Assembly: GCA_003644265.1 (NCBI GenBank)
Contig: QNBX01000092.1
Span: 1-17,974, forward strand
Length of the DNA: 17,974 nucleotides
Reading direction: 5' to 3'
Source of the DNA: Planctomycetota bacterium
GTDB taxonomy: Bacteria > Planctomycetota > B15-G4
A model generated the notes under the pieces. The model did no database searches. It was not told the DNA's origin and worked only from the letters and a program-made list of their open reading frames with translations. Numbering within the stretch: the first letter of the stretch is position 1; every line of letters starts with the position of its first letter. This document shows, piece after piece, positions 1 to 7,987 of the stretch. A program made the translations under genes and the position numbers.

Positions 1-84
1 GCGGTCAAGGTGCCACGGCGCCTGCGCCGTGACCGACGACGCAACAAGAGAGCAGAGGGCGAACGAGAGCAAGAGCGGTTTCAT
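1..84 (-). CDS. N-terminus of a secreted protein (partial, runs off the left edge)
   Basis: Reading leftward from an ATG at 84, the frame is open for 28 codons to the window edge. It encodes a textbook signal peptide: MKPLLLSF start, a hydrophobic core through about residue 18, and a V-T-A cleavage site before QAPWHLDR. A weak GGAAA purine stretch lies 8-9 nt upstream of the ATG. Nothing of the mature protein is visible, so no function can be given beyond export through the Sec route. It is on the same strand as, and downstream of, the peroxidase gene, but about 450 bp and a strong hairpin separate them, so it is probably a separate transcription unit. Confidence 0.6.
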   Translation of the reverse strand, partial: MKPLLLSFALCSLVASSVTAQAPWHLDR

Positions 85-532
85 GGCTTGTTTCCGGATT
101 CGAGAGGGTCCCAAGGCCCTTCAGGGCCCCGGAGACGCAGGACAATGCGCAACTGACTTCCGGGTCATTTAAGCACAGAAAAGCCACTCTGCACGACTTC
201 CTTGAATCTGCGCGGAAACTTCCTGAGTTCGCAGTCCAGGCAGCTCGAGAGCGCTGGGAAACAGCTGCCAAGCGCGGACGTAGGCGACCCACGCACATGT
301 GCTGAGGCGCGCGGAGTCCGGCCCAGCGGGGCTCGTCGCGACGGGCCCGCGCGGGCGATCAGGTCGCCCACCTCGGCCCTGTCGCCGGTGGGACTCGTCC
401 CCCGGCATCGGAGCGCCGTCCCCACAGGCTGCTATGCCACGCGAAGCGGGCGCCGCGACCATGGCTTGGGTCGCGGCGCCCGCCTCCTACGACAGGGTCA
501 TGGGCCCTGGTGGGCCCTGCTGGAGAGCCTCG
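85..532. other. Non-coding, inverted-repeat-rich intergenic region
   Basis: I see no convincing gene in this stretch between the peroxidase stop and the start of the edge gene. The open frames have composition-driven Arg/Pro/Ala-rich translations and no plausible starts. It holds several inverted repeats: 115-128 (GGCCCT/AGGGCC), the palindrome CGTCGCGACG at 334-343, GCCCGCGCGGGC at 345-356, GGGCGA/TCGCCC at 353-369, CCCACC/GGTGGG at 367-392, and the large hairpin at 446-483. Positions 160-220 are relatively AT-rich and could hold the promoter of the edge gene, but I could not match convincing -35 and -10 boxes. Confidence 0.5.
446..483 (-). terminator. Strong hairpin downstream of the peroxidase gene
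   Basis: A perfect 15-bp inverted repeat, GCGGGCGCCGCGACC and its complement, surrounds an 8-nt loop. It begins 49 nt past the peroxidase stop codon. No T-run follows on the minus strand, so it is a terminator or mRNA 3'-end stabiliser without a classical U-tract, as is common in GC-rich genomes. A nearby direct repeat of TGGGCCCTG (501-509, 511-519) adds further structure. Confidence 0.6.
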
Positions 533-2209
533 TCAGAGGATCTCGACCTCCAGCCCCCGGGTTCCGTAGATGCCGCCGGTCGCCAGCGCGGCCGCGTCCT
601 CGATGAACCACTGCGCGTAGAACTTCATGCCGCTGAACAGCGCGTTGGGAGGAATCGGCAGGTGGAAGGTCGCGATGCCGTCAGCGTCCGTGGCGGTGTT
701 GTGGTCCAGGATCAACGTGCCCAGATCGAGGTTGACCGGCACGGGCGTGCGCGGGTCCACGAAGGGCGTGCCGGCCATGTCGGGCAGGAAGCTCAGCAGC
801 ATGGTGGCCCCGCTGTTGGGGTTGGCGCCGCTGAGGCCGAGCATGAAGTTGGCGTTGCCCGGGAAGGCCACCAGATGACCCAGCATGTCGGCCGTGCCGC
901 CGAGGCCGTCCACGCTCGCCACGCCGTAGTCGCTGTTGAGCGAGGTCAACTCGCTGCGCAGCGTGGGACGCGTGAACGGGAACAGGTTGTTCTCGACGCG
1001 CGGGTCGGTCATGCCGATCTCCACGAACGCGGTCAGGTCATCGATCTCCTGCTCGGTGAGGTCCAGCACCTCGATGTTGATGTCGAGGTTGGGACCCGGG
1101 AAGTCGCTACCGATGCTGTAGAACTCGATCACCTCACGCACGCTGTTCTTGCCGCCGTTGTGGAACAACGGCGTGCGCAGCTTGGAGTTGCGGATGTTCG
1201 GCACCTTGAACTTGGCGCGGTCCGCGATGTCGCCGGTGAAGTCCTCGCGACCGTGGTCCTCGTCATCCGGACGCACACCGATGTTGTGGTAGTCGTGGTC
1301 GATGGTGAAGGGCAGCGTGTGGCAGGCGGCGCAGTTGGCGTCGTTCTGGAACAGCAGGAAGCCCGGCTCCAGGCCCGAATCAATGAGATCCGGGATGGTG
1401 CCCTTGAGGAAATCGTCCAGGAGGGTCTGGTCGGAGATCAGGGTGCGCTCGTAGTTGGCGATGGCGAACGCGATCCGCTTGGAGCTGATCTCCTCGTCGC
1501 CGTAGACCGCCGTGAACATGTCCGGGTAGCTCGGGTTGTCGGCGCGGAAGTCCAGCATCTCGGAGGGGAGGTTGGTCATCAGGGCGCCCGGCTTGGCGTC
1601 GGCGAGGCGAGCCGTGAGGGCCTCCCAGCTCTCTCCGACAGCGGCCATCTCGACGTCGCTCATGGGCGGACCGACCGCCTGGCTCTCGAGCGCGCCGAAC
1701 TCGAAGATCTCGACCAGACCGGTCTGAGGATCGGTGAACGCAGTGGGGGCGCGGCCATCCCAGAAGAGGTCGTTGAAGTAGGTGGCGTTGATGGTCGTGG
1801 GCGTCTTGCGGCCCGTCACCTGCGTGTTGCTGCCGAACGCGCCACCGTGCCTGAAGACGTTGCTCACGTCGTGGCGCACCACACCGGCCGAGCCGTGGAT
1901 GTCGTCATCGGTGTTGAACAGACCGTCGGGCCCGGGGTTGATGGTGGTCATCGAGCGCGGGTCCGAGCCGCCGGCCTCGTTGATGTGGCAGGTGCCGCAG
2001 GCCATGGTCCCGTCGTGGCTCATCTGCTCCTCCCAGAAGAGGAACTTGCCGAGCACATCCTGGTCGGCCAGCATCGGGTTCTCGTACGGGAACTCGGGGG
2101 GGTTGGGCATGACGGCGTCGCCGGACTGAGCCATGACGCTGCCAGCTGAGAACGCGACGGCGAGCAAGGCACCAAAGGCGGCCGAGCGACGGAAGCGGTT
2201 GAAGACCAT
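533..2209 (-). CDS. Secreted di-heme cytochrome c peroxidase family protein with C-terminal beta-sandwich tail
   Basis: A 558-residue exported protein. Residues 1-28 form a signal peptide ending SVMAQ. The peroxidase/MauG-type domain spans roughly residues 35-405, with two c-type heme sites: CGTCH (C71-H75) and CAACH (C293-H297). LRTPLFHNGG at 344-353 is typical of the family. Such enzymes reduce hydrogen peroxide in the periplasm, or oxidise protein substrates as MauG does; which applies here cannot be told. After the peroxidase fold, residues 455-558 (beginning FMLGLSGANPNSG) form an extra Gly/Pro-rich beta-sandwich-like domain that resembles tails on secreted planctomycete proteins. The ATG at 2209 is chosen over the upstream GTG at 2302 because it has GAGGT 4 nt before it and starts a signal peptide. 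A TTGACA promoter lies upstream. Confidence 0.88.
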   Translation of the reverse strand: MVFNRFRRSAAFGALLAVAFSAGSVMAQSGDAVMPNPPEFPYENPMLADQDVLGKFLFWEEQMSHDGTMACGTCHINEAGGSDPRSMTTINPGPDGLFNTDDDIHGSAGVVRHDVSNVFRHGGAFGSNTQVTGRKTPTTINATYFNDLFWDGRAPTAFTDPQTGLVEIFEFGALESQAVGPPMSDVEMAAVGESWEALTARLADAKPGALMTNLPSEMLDFRADNPSYPDMFTAVYGDEEISSKRIAFAIANYERTLISDQTLLDDFLKGTIPDLIDSGLEPGFLLFQNDANCAACHTLPFTIDHDYHNIGVRPDDEDHGREDFTGDIADRAKFKVPNIRNSKLRTPLFHNGGKNSVREVIEFYSIGSDFPGPNLDINIEVLDLTEQEIDDLTAFVEIGMTDPRVENNLFPFTRPTLRSELTSLNSDYGVASVDGLGGTADMLGHLVAFPGNANFMLGLSGANPNSGATMLLSFLPDMAGTPFVDPRTPVPVNLDLGTLILDHNTATDADGIATFHLPIPPNALFSGMKFYAQWFIEDAAALATGGIYGTRGLEVEIL

Positions 2210-2213
2210 ACGG

Positions 2214-2218
2214 ACCTC
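2214..2218 (-). promoter_or_regulatory. Shine-Dalgarno that fixes the peroxidase start
   Basis: GAGGT on the minus strand, 4 nt before the ATG at 2209. The longer frame from GTG 2302 would put a 31-residue Ser/Pro-rich extension before the signal peptide and would start only about 10 nt after the predicted transcription start, so it is rejected. Confidence 0.65.
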
Positions 2219-2318
2219 GGATGGGTGAAACGGGAGATGGGGCGAAGGGGGAGGGAGAGCATGCGAGCCGGTTCGGGACGCGCCCCGGGACGCAGTGGAC
2301 ACGCGATCCGGAAACGGA

Positions 2319-2348
2319 AGTCTACCCCGGTATCAGGAAAACTGTCAA
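2319..2348 (-). promoter_or_regulatory. Sigma70-type promoter of the peroxidase gene
   Basis: On the minus strand a perfect TTGACA -35 box (2348-2343) is followed by an 18-nt spacer and TAGACT (2324-2319) as a -10 box. Transcription would start near 2312, giving a leader of about 100 nt before the ATG at 2209. It lies in an AT-rich island that stands out from the GC-rich surroundings. Confidence 0.6.
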
Positions 2349-2387
2349 CGCATAGGGATGGAATGCAAGTTGTGTATGAATAGACAC

Positions 2388-2416
2388 TTACAGCGCTTGC
2401 TGAGAATTAATATGAA
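2388..2416 (+). promoter_or_regulatory. Candidate promoter of the methyltransferase gene (leaderless transcript)
   Basis: TTACAG (2388-2393), a 17-nt spacer and TATGAA (2411-2416) form a moderate sigma70-like match. The -10 box ends only 9 nt before the ATG at 2426, so transcription would begin within a few bases of the start codon. No Shine-Dalgarno is visible. The octamer TATGAATA also occurs at 2375-2382 and could be part of an operator pair with the copy at 2411-2418. Confidence 0.4.
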
Positions 2417-2425
2417 TACCCACCC

Positions 2426-3298
2426 ATGAAACGATGCTCCCGTCCGGATTTGCCCGGGCAGTCGGCTCGCGAGGAGCTGGGCCGCTGGCGAGACTCAGCC
2501 CCGAGCTGGATCACCAACGCCAGGTTGATCGCGGCCATGACCGCAGAGGTCTCCCGCTCCCTGATCGATCATCTGGCCCCGCAGGCTGAAGAGCGCCTGC
2601 TGGATATCGCCTGTGGCGCGGGAGACCCCGCATTGGGGCTGCTGGAGGCCGTCTCGGGCCAGGCCCGGCTGGTGGCGTTGGACCCGGTGGAGGACCTGGC
2701 CGGCGCGACGCGCGCTGCGGCTCGCGACGCCGGCGTCGTAGGGCTCGCGGCCACCTGCGCTCGCGTCGAGCAGCTGCCCTTCGGCGAGGCCTGCTTTGAC
2801 GCCGCCTCGTGCCGCTTCGGAGCCATGTTCTTCCGGCCGGTCGAGGCCGGGCTGGCCGAGCTGCGCCGCGTGCTGAGGCCCGCAGGCCGGGTGACCCTGG
2901 CGGTGTGGGGCCCGAAGGAAGCCAACCCCTACTTCACCGCCGTGGCCCGGGCCCTGGATGCCGCGGGAGTGGTCGCGCCGCCCGCGGACCCAGGCCAGCC
3001 CACCGTCTTTGAGTTGGCCGCGCCCGGCGACCTCGCCGCGCGCCTGACGGCGGCCGGCTTCTCCGACGCCGTGACCCACCAGCTGCCCTTCGAGATGGCG
3101 CTCACGGGCGCCAACGCCGCCAACTTCATGCAGCGCCAGGCAGAGCTCTCGCCCGCCATCGCACGCAGGCTGGATGCAGCCAGCACGGCCCAGCGCGAGC
3201 GGGCCGCGGCGGCCGCGGCCGAGACGGTGGCCCCGTGGGAGCGCGATGGGGCCGTGGTCCTGCCGGCCCTGGCCCTGGTGCTCAGCGCACGCCGCTGA
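2426..3298 (+). CDS. Class I SAM-dependent methyltransferase (UbiE/Methyltransf_11-like)
   Basis: A 290-residue soluble protein with a Rossmann methyltransferase core. The glycine-rich SAM-binding motif I is LLDIACGAGDPAL near residues 58-70. The acidic residue that ends strand 2 is in LVALDPVEDL, and the post-motif region reads EQLPFGEACFDAASCRFGAMFF. It continues ELRRVLRPAGRVTLAVWG, typical of the UbiE/COQ5-like group acting on small molecules. The N-terminal W...SAPSW region is common in this family and supports the ATG at 2426 over the internal ATG at 2536. The substrate cannot be inferred from sequence or neighbours. It is divergent from the peroxidase and convergent with hutU, so it is probably monocistronic. 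There is no Shine-Dalgarno, and a -10-like box sits 10 nt upstream. Confidence 0.8.
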   Translation: MKRCSRPDLPGQSAREELGRWRDSAPSWITNARLIAAMTAEVSRSLIDHLAPQAEERLLDIACGAGDPALGLLEAVSGQARLVALDPVEDLAGATRAAARDAGVVGLAATCARVEQLPFGEACFDAASCRFGAMFFRPVEAGLAELRRVLRPAGRVTLAVWGPKEANPYFTAVARALDAAGVVAPPADPGQPTVFELAAPGDLAARLTAAGFSDAVTHQLPFEMALTGANAANFMQRQAELSPAIARRLDAASTAQRERAAAAAAETVAPWERDGAVVLPALALVLSARR

Positions 3299-3310
3299 GG
3301 CCCGGCCCCC

Positions 3311-3379
3311 AGCGGGCAGGCACGCTCAGCCTCACCCGGCTCCCGGCGGGCAGGCGCGCTCAGCCTCCGCGCGGCTCCC
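3311..3379. repeat. Two imperfect tandem copies of a 34-35 bp unit
   Basis: Copy 1 (3311-3344) and copy 2 (3345-3379) share the pattern GCGGGCAGGCxCGCTCAGCC followed by a CGGCTCCC end. They lie just past the methyltransferase stop and run directly into the heptamer array. The final CGGCTCCC of copy 2 looks like the degenerate first heptamer. Confidence 0.7.
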
Positions 3380-3442
3380 AGCTCCCAGCTCCCAGCTCCC
3401 AGCTCCCAGCTCCCAGCTCCCAGCTCCCAGCTCCCAGCTCCC
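3380..3442. repeat. Heptanucleotide tandem repeat, nine perfect copies of AGCTCCC
   Basis: Nine exact 7-bp units occupy 63 bp. They are flanked by a degenerate GGCTCCC unit (3373-3379) on the left and a truncated AGCTT on the right. The array sits between the convergent methyltransferase and hutU stop codons, outside both genes. It has the form of a simple-sequence VNTR prone to slippage. I see no function for it beyond possible transcript-end structure. Confidence 0.9.
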
Positions 3443-3454
3443 AGCTTGCGGCTT

Positions 3455-3470
3455 GCGGCGTCGACGCCGC
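3455..3470. terminator. Perfect 16-bp GC palindrome downstream of hutU
   Basis: GCGGCGTCGACGCCGC is self-complementary and lies about 35 nt past the hutU stop on the minus strand. It could act in transcription termination for hutU. It has no loop of its own and no T-run, so the call is weak. Confidence 0.3.
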
Positions 3471-3503
3471 CCGCGATCAGAGCGTCCACGCGTCGGCGCG
3501 CGG

Positions 3504-5165
3504 TCAGGTCAGTCCCGGCAGGCGCACGCCGCGCTGCTTGGCGCACGCGATGGCCGCGTCGTAGCCCGCGTGGGCGTGACGCATGACGCCCGTCCCCGGA
3601 TCGTTGGTCAACACCCGCTCCAGGCGCCGGGCTGCCGCCTCGCTGCCGTCGGCCACGATCACCTGGCCCGAGTGCTGGCTGTAGCCCATGCCGACGCCCC
3701 CGCCGTGGTGCAGGCTCACCCAGGTGGCGCCGCTGGCCGTGTTCAGCATGGCGTTCAGCAGCGGCCAGTCGGAGACCGCGTCGCTGCCGTCCGCCATGCC
3801 CTCGGTCTCGCGGTTGGGTGAGGCCACCGAGCCGCAGTCCAGGTGGTCGCGCCCGATGGCGACCGGAGCGCTGATCTCGCCCGTGCCCACCAGCCGGTTG
3901 ATCTCCAGCCCCAGCTTGGCCCGCTCGCCGTAGCCCAGCCAGCAGATGCGCGCCGGCAGACCCTGGAAGGCGATGCGCTCGGTGGCCAGCCGGATCCAGC
4001 GCGCCAAGGGCTTGTCGTCCGGGAACAGGCGCAGCACGGCCTCGTCGGTGACCGCGATGTCGGCCGGGTCGCCCGAGAGCGCCACCCAACGAAACGGCCC
4101 CTTGCCCTCGCAGAACAGCGGGCGGATGTACTCGGGCACAAAACCCGGGATCTCGAAGGCGTCCGGGCTGCCGCCCTCGGTAGCGAAGCCGCGCAGGTTG
4201 TTGCCGTAGTCGAACGTGATGGCCCCGGCGTCCTGCAGCGCGCGCATGTGGGCGATGTGCTGCACCATGGTCTGCAGCGAGCGCTCCCGGTAGCCGTCGC
4301 GGTCTGACTCGCGCAGGGCCACGGCCTGCTCGAAGGTCATGCCGGCGGGCACGTAGCCGTTGACCGGGTCGTGGGCGCTGGTCTGGTCTGTGAGCAGGTC
4401 GGGCACCACGCCGCGCTCGCGCAGGGCGGCCAGCAGGTCGACCTGGTTGCCGACCCAGCCCATGCTCTTGGCCTCGCCGGCGGCCGCCCAGGCCAGGGCG
4501 GTGTCGATGGCATGGCCGAGGTCGTCGGTCAGCTCGTCGATGTAGCGCGTGGCCAGGCGCTTCTCGATGCGCGTGCGTTCCACGTCAGCCGCCAGGAAGG
4601 TGGCGCCGGCCATGACCGCCGCCAGGGGCTGGGCGCCGCCCATGCCGCCCAGTCCGCCGGAGACGACCAGCCGCCGCTCCAGGCTGCCGCCGAAGTGCTT
4701 CCGCCCCGCCTCCACAAACGTCTCGTAGGTGCCCTGCACGATGCCCTGGCTGCCGATGTAGATCCAGCTGCCCGCCGTCATCTGGCCGAACATCATCAGG
4801 CCCTGAGCGTCCAGCTCGTCAAAGTGCTCCCAGGTGGCCCACTTGGGCACCAGGTTGCTGTTGGCGATCAGCACCCGCGGCGCGTCGGCGTGGGTCTTGA
4901 AGACACCCACCGCGCGCCCCGACTGCATCAGCAGGGTCTCGTCGTCCTCCAGCTGACGCAGGGTGGCCACGATGGTGTCGTAGTCCTCCCAGGTGCGCGC
5001 GGCCTTGCCCGAGCCGCCGTAGATCACCAGGTGTTCGGGGTCCTCCGCCACCTCGGGGTCGAGGTTGTTCATGAGCATGCGCAGCGGCGCTTCGGTGAAC
5101 CACGACTTGCAGCTGAGCTGTGTGCCGTGGGGCGCGCGCACAGGGGTGTACGGACGGGAGCTCAT
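3504..5165 (-). CDS. hutU: Urocanate hydratase
   Basis: HutU converts urocanate to imidazolonepropionate using tightly bound NAD+. It is the second step of cytoplasmic histidine degradation. At 553 residues the protein has the normal family length and is collinear from RTWEDYDTI through the NAD-binding glycine cluster [16 protein letters not shown] and YGNNLRGF to the catalytic cysteine in [16 protein letters not shown]. That cysteine is residue 408 here, matching Cys410 of the Pseudomonas enzyme. The histidine/glycine segment [17 protein letters not shown] is also present. I prefer ATG 5165 to ATG 5174: the GAGGA at 5179-5175 directly abuts the first but is 9 nt from the second. hutH lies upstream on the same strand, separated by an unrelated gene. 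Confidence 0.96.
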   Translation of the reverse strand: MSSRPYTPVRAPHGTQLSCKSWFTEAPLRMLMNNLDPEVAEDPEHLVIYGGSGKAARTWEDYDTIVATLRQLEDDETLLMQSGRAVGVFKTHADAPRVLIANSNLVPKWATWEHFDELDAQGLMMFGQMTAGSWIYIGSQGIVQGTYETFVEAGRKHFGGSLERRLVVSGGLGGMGGAQPLAAVMAGATFLAADVERTRIEKRLATRYIDELTDDLGHAIDTALAWAAAGEAKSMGWVGNQVDLLAALRERGVVPDLLTDQTSAHDPVNGYVPAGMTFEQAVALRESDRDGYRERSLQTMVQHIAHMRALQDAGAITFDYGNNLRGFATEGGSPDAFEIPGFVPEYIRPLFCEGKGPFRWVALSGDPADIAVTDEAVLRLFPDDKPLARWIRLATERIAFQGLPARICWLGYGERAKLGLEINRLVGTGEISAPVAIGRDHLDCGSVASPNRETEGMADGSDAVSDWPLLNAMLNTASGATWVSLHHGGGVGMGYSQHSGQVIVADGSEAAARRLERVLTNDPGTGVMRHAHAGYDAAIACAKQRGVRLPGLT

Positions 5166-5215
5166 GGGAGCCATTCCTCGGGAGGGGGCGGCGATCCGGG
5201 CGATCGTAACGCACC

Positions 5216-5229
5216 CCCACCGGGGTGGG
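5216..5229 (-). terminator. Small hairpin between the 830-residue gene and hutU
   Basis: CCCACC/GGTGGG forms a compact stem in the 98-bp gap between the upstream stop (5264) and the hutU start. It could attenuate readthrough into hutU. No U-tract follows, and the stem is short. Confidence 0.3.
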
Positions 5230-5263
5230 CGAGGCGTGAAGCCCGGGGCGTGCCCGGGGCGCC

Positions 5264-7756
5264 TCAGCGCGCCGCCAGCTCGGCGGCGTCCTCAGCGCTG
5301 GGTGAGCCCCAGGGAGACCGCGCCACCCGGCGCAGAGGCGCGCCCGACAGCTCGGCGCCGAGCGTCAGGTTGAACAGATCGCGGTTCACCGTCACGGCTC
5401 GCTCCGACAGGATCTCGACCGCGTGGTCTCCCAGCGGCCGGTAGAGCACCAGGGCGTAGTCGCCGGAGGGCACGTGCTCGAAGCGGAAGCGGCCATGCTT
5501 GTCGGGTCGGGTCCAGGTGTCCCAGGCACCCAGGTCCGACAGCCTCCACCCGGGCGCGCCGTCTCCGCACAGGGCCACGCAGGTGTCGGGCCAGCCGCTG
5601 GGCCCGGTCCGGGACACGCTGCCCTTCACCAGGAAGCGCGGCGGCACGATCAAGCTCCCGGGCCGCTGGGGTCCGCGCAGGCCCGGCTTATGCTTCACCC
5701 ACGCTGGCAGGCCGTCGATCCAGCGGAAGACCGGGGCGCGCGCCTCGCGCAGCTCGGCGGTGACCACGCCGACCGCGGGCACGCTGACCTGCGGTTCGGT
5801 GGGGCTGGGCCACAGCCGGGGCTCGATCTCCGTCCGCACGACCACGTCGTCAAACCACGAGTCCCAGGCCAGGCTCACCAAGGACAGCTCGCGATCGGGA
5901 TCGATGCCCTCTACGGGCACGGCCATGACGCCCGGGTGCTGCAGCTTCACGAAGATGCGCTTGCCGCGAGCCTCGCCCAGCGTGAACGGGCCCCAGTGAC
6001 CGATGATTGGCTCGCCCGACGAGTCGGTGCTGCGAGCCAGCACGAGCAGCCCGGCCTGGGTCGACGCGGTCAGCACCTGTCGGTAGACGCCGGCCTCATC
6101 GATCGGCGAGGACAGCCGCTCCCAGCCGGCGTGCCAAGCGCGCGGCAGCGCCCCGGGGATCCAGCTCGCGGCGCCCCAGGCGAAGCTGGCCAGCTCCAGG
6201 TCATCACCAGCAGGCTGCGCCCCTGCGGCCGCGATCTGGAACGCGACCTGCTCCTCCCGCGGCGTGGGCTGCAAGAACAGCGGGGTCAGGCGCTCAACCT
6301 GGGCAGGCACGCGCTCGACGCTGTCGCTGAGGTCGTAGCCAGCCGCCGCCACGCGCAGCTCGACCAACTGCCCGCGCCACTCGGGCGGCAGCGCCACGGC
6401 GAAGCCTCCGCGGCTGTCGCTGAGCATGCTCGCCAGCTTCACCCCGTCGACGGACAGCGTGGCCAGGGCGCCCTTCACGAAGCCGGGTGCGCCTTGGATG
6501 TAGAGCTGTCCGGCGACAATCGCCGAGCGGTCCATACGCAGGTCCACTTTGGTGACGTCGGGGGGCAGCGCCACCCAGGCGCTGGACCAGCGCAGCTCCG
6601 CGTCAGGGAAGCGTGGCTCCGCGAGCCCGCCGGGCCAGGTCGGGGGCTGCTCAGCCTGCAGCAGCTCCCGCCCGGGCATGCTGCGGCCGGGCTCCCAGGG
6701 TCGCTGGCCCCCGAAGATCACGTCGAGCGCCCCGTGCTGAGCGCGGGCCGACACCAGCCAGCGCGCCTCGCGCTGCACACACAGCCAGGTGCGGCCACGG
6801 CCGAGCTGCAGCACGGCGCGGCCGTCGTCGCCGCTGACCACGGTCCGACGCGCCACACGCCAGGGGCCCGAGGCGTCGTCGCTGGCCAGACGCACGCCCT
6901 CCAGGGGCTCGCCGTGCTCGTCCAGCACGTACACGGTCGCCCAGCGCGCCGGCCGCGCCACCAGGTCGGGCAGGATCCCGAACGCGAACGGCAGCGGGAC
7001 GCGCAGCTCATCCGAAGCCTGGCCCTCATGCTCGAGCATGATCATCAGGTCGACGGCGTCGCCCTGGGGCACGGCCGGCACGCGGTACCAGCCCTGGCCG
7101 TCCGTCACGCTGCGGATGACATGCAGGTCGTCCGCGGGTCGGGCCACCAGGAAGCTCACGCCGTCCCATACGGCGGCAGGGCGAGGGGCCCAGCGCCGCT
7201 GCACGCGCACGCTGACGCCCGAAACGGGAGCACCGAGCGACGTGACCACGCGCCCGCGCCAGCCGTCGCGAGGCTTCAGGGCCAGGGAGACGTCCGGCAG
7301 CAGGTCGCCTTCGATGCGGGTGACCACCCAGTTGGTCTCGTGGTCGACGGCCACGGCGGCGACCACCACCGGACCGGGCGCCGCGCGTGCCACGCCCACC
7401 CAGAGCCCGTCTTCGTCGGTCAGACCGCGACTCAGCAGCGCGCCATCCCGCCGCAGCTCCACCTCCGCGCCGGCGAGCGGCAACCCGTCCGTGGACCGGT
7501 AGACGAACACGCGCAGCGCGACCTCGGGCGGGTCGGCGACGGCATCCGGCTGGTGGCTGGGCGGCGGCGCCGGAACATCGAGCCCGTCGGCGGAGCGTTC
7601 GACGGGGTCGGCCACGGCGATCGCAACCGGAGGCGACCCGGACTCGTGGCCTCGGCGCTCACCACCGAACAGCCCCGAGAGCATGAGCAGCGCTCCCAGC
7701 AGCACGACCAGCGTTCCAGTCGCCAGCAGGATCCAGGTCCGGCGCCATGGGATCAC
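5264..7756 (-). CDS. Membrane-anchored extracytoplasmic protein with carboxypeptidase-regulatory-like beta-sandwich repeats
   Basis: An 830-residue protein with one N-terminal hydrophobic segment (about residues 8-29, after MIPWRRTW). There is no clear cleavage site, so it is probably an anchored periplasmic or surface protein. Several stretches fit CarboxypepD_reg-like/Ig-like beta-sandwich domains, with the recurring pattern 'V(x)D...G.PL.GV.V...TD..G.Y.V'. Examples are [20 protein letters not shown] (near 90), [15 protein letters not shown] (near 176), [14 protein letters not shown] (near 285) and a final [20 protein letters not shown] close to the C-terminus. I see no catalytic motif. The start is GTG, fixed by a strong GGGAGGAGGA 5 nt upstream. 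It lies between hutH and hutU without an evident functional link; a structural or sensory surface role is a guess. Confidence 0.75.
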   Translation of the reverse strand: MIPWRRTWILLATGTLVVLLGALLMLSGLFGGERRGHESGSPPVAIAVADPVERSADGLDVPAPPPSHQPDAVADPPEVALRVFVYRSTDGLPLAGAEVELRRDGALLSRGLTDEDGLWVGVARAAPGPVVVAAVAVDHETNWVVTRIEGDLLPDVSLALKPRDGWRGRVVTSLGAPVSGVSVRVQRRWAPRPAAVWDGVSFLVARPADDLHVIRSVTDGQGWYRVPAVPQGDAVDLMIMLEHEGQASDELRVPLPFAFGILPDLVARPARWATVYVLDEHGEPLEGVRLASDDASGPWRVARRTVVSGDDGRAVLQLGRGRTWLCVQREARWLVSARAQHGALDVIFGGQRPWEPGRSMPGRELLQAEQPPTWPGGLAEPRFPDAELRWSSAWVALPPDVTKVDLRMDRSAIVAGQLYIQGAPGFVKGALATLSVDGVKLASMLSDSRGGFAVALPPEWRGQLVELRVAAAGYDLSDSVERVPAQVERLTPLFLQPTPREEQVAFQIAAAGAQPAGDDLELASFAWGAASWIPGALPRAWHAGWERLSSPIDEAGVYRQVLTASTQAGLLVLARSTDSSGEPIIGHWGPFTLGEARGKRIFVKLQHPGVMAVPVEGIDPDRELSLVSLAWDSWFDDVVVRTEIEPRLWPSPTEPQVSVPAVGVVTAELREARAPVFRWIDGLPAWVKHKPGLRGPQRPGSLIVPPRFLVKGSVSRTGPSGWPDTCVALCGDGAPGWRLSDLGAWDTWTRPDKHGRFRFEHVPSGDYALVLYRPLGDHAVEILSERAVTVNRDLFNLTLGAELSGAPLRRVARSPWGSPSAEDAAELAAR

Positions 7757-7761
7757 GCCCG

Positions 7762-7771
7762 TCCTCCTCCC
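7762..7771 (-). promoter_or_regulatory. Strong Shine-Dalgarno for the GTG start at 7756
   Basis: GGGAGGAGGA on the minus strand ends 5 nt before the GTG codon. It is the strongest ribosome binding site in the window and decides the use of a non-ATG start for the 830-residue protein. Confidence 0.7.
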
Positions 7772-7909
7772 GTCCTGAGGGGGCCGCGAGCCACGGGCCC
7801 GCGGAAGCGAGGCCGTCGGCGCGAGCGTCGGCGACCGCGTTCAGTCTACGGCAGAGCCGAGCGGCGGTGACGCTGCAACGCGCTGCGCTGCGCCGACGTC
7901 AGGGCGGCG

Positions 7910-7987
7910 GGGTCAGGCGCCAGGGTCAGGCGCCAGGGTCAGGCGCCAGGGTCAGGCGCCAGGGTCAGGTGCCGGGGTCAGGTGCCG
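7910..7987. repeat. 13-bp tandem repeat, six units, straddling the hutH stop codon
   Basis: Four copies of GGGTCAGGCGCCA (7910-7961) are followed by two copies of the variant GGGTCAGGTGCCG (7962-7987). The hutH stop codon (7980-7978 on the minus strand) lies inside the sixth unit, so the array covers the last codons of hutH and the first about 70 bp after it. Each unit contains TGA on the minus strand and a GGCGCC palindrome or its relic. The unit length is not a multiple of three. Confidence 0.92.

Noticed and set aside
167..172. TTAAAT on the minus strand as a -10 box for the edge gene
   Set aside because: No hexamer near TTGACA lies at 16-18 nt spacing (the sequence there reads CGTGCA or similar), so I do not call a promoter.
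299..2149. A 616-codon open frame on the plus strand opposite the peroxidase gene
   Set aside because: It is antisense to a clearly recognised protein. Its translation is Val/Arg/Gly/His-rich without domains, as expected from GC-rich third-position bias.
2210..2302. GTG 2302 as the peroxidase start
   Set aside because: It would place a Ser/Pro-rich stretch before an otherwise ideal signal peptide, lies about 10 nt from the predicted transcription start, and lacks the GAGGT site present before ATG 2209.
3380..3442. Coding of the heptamer array as a GAGSWEL repeat protein on the minus strand
   Set aside because: The frame is part of a shadow ORF overlapping hutU and the methyltransferase. The repeat lies exactly in the gap between two real stop codons, so it is non-coding.
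7910..7987. CRISPR array
   Set aside because: The 13-bp units are directly adjacent with no unique spacers, and no cas genes are present. The same holds for the heptamer array at 3380-3442.
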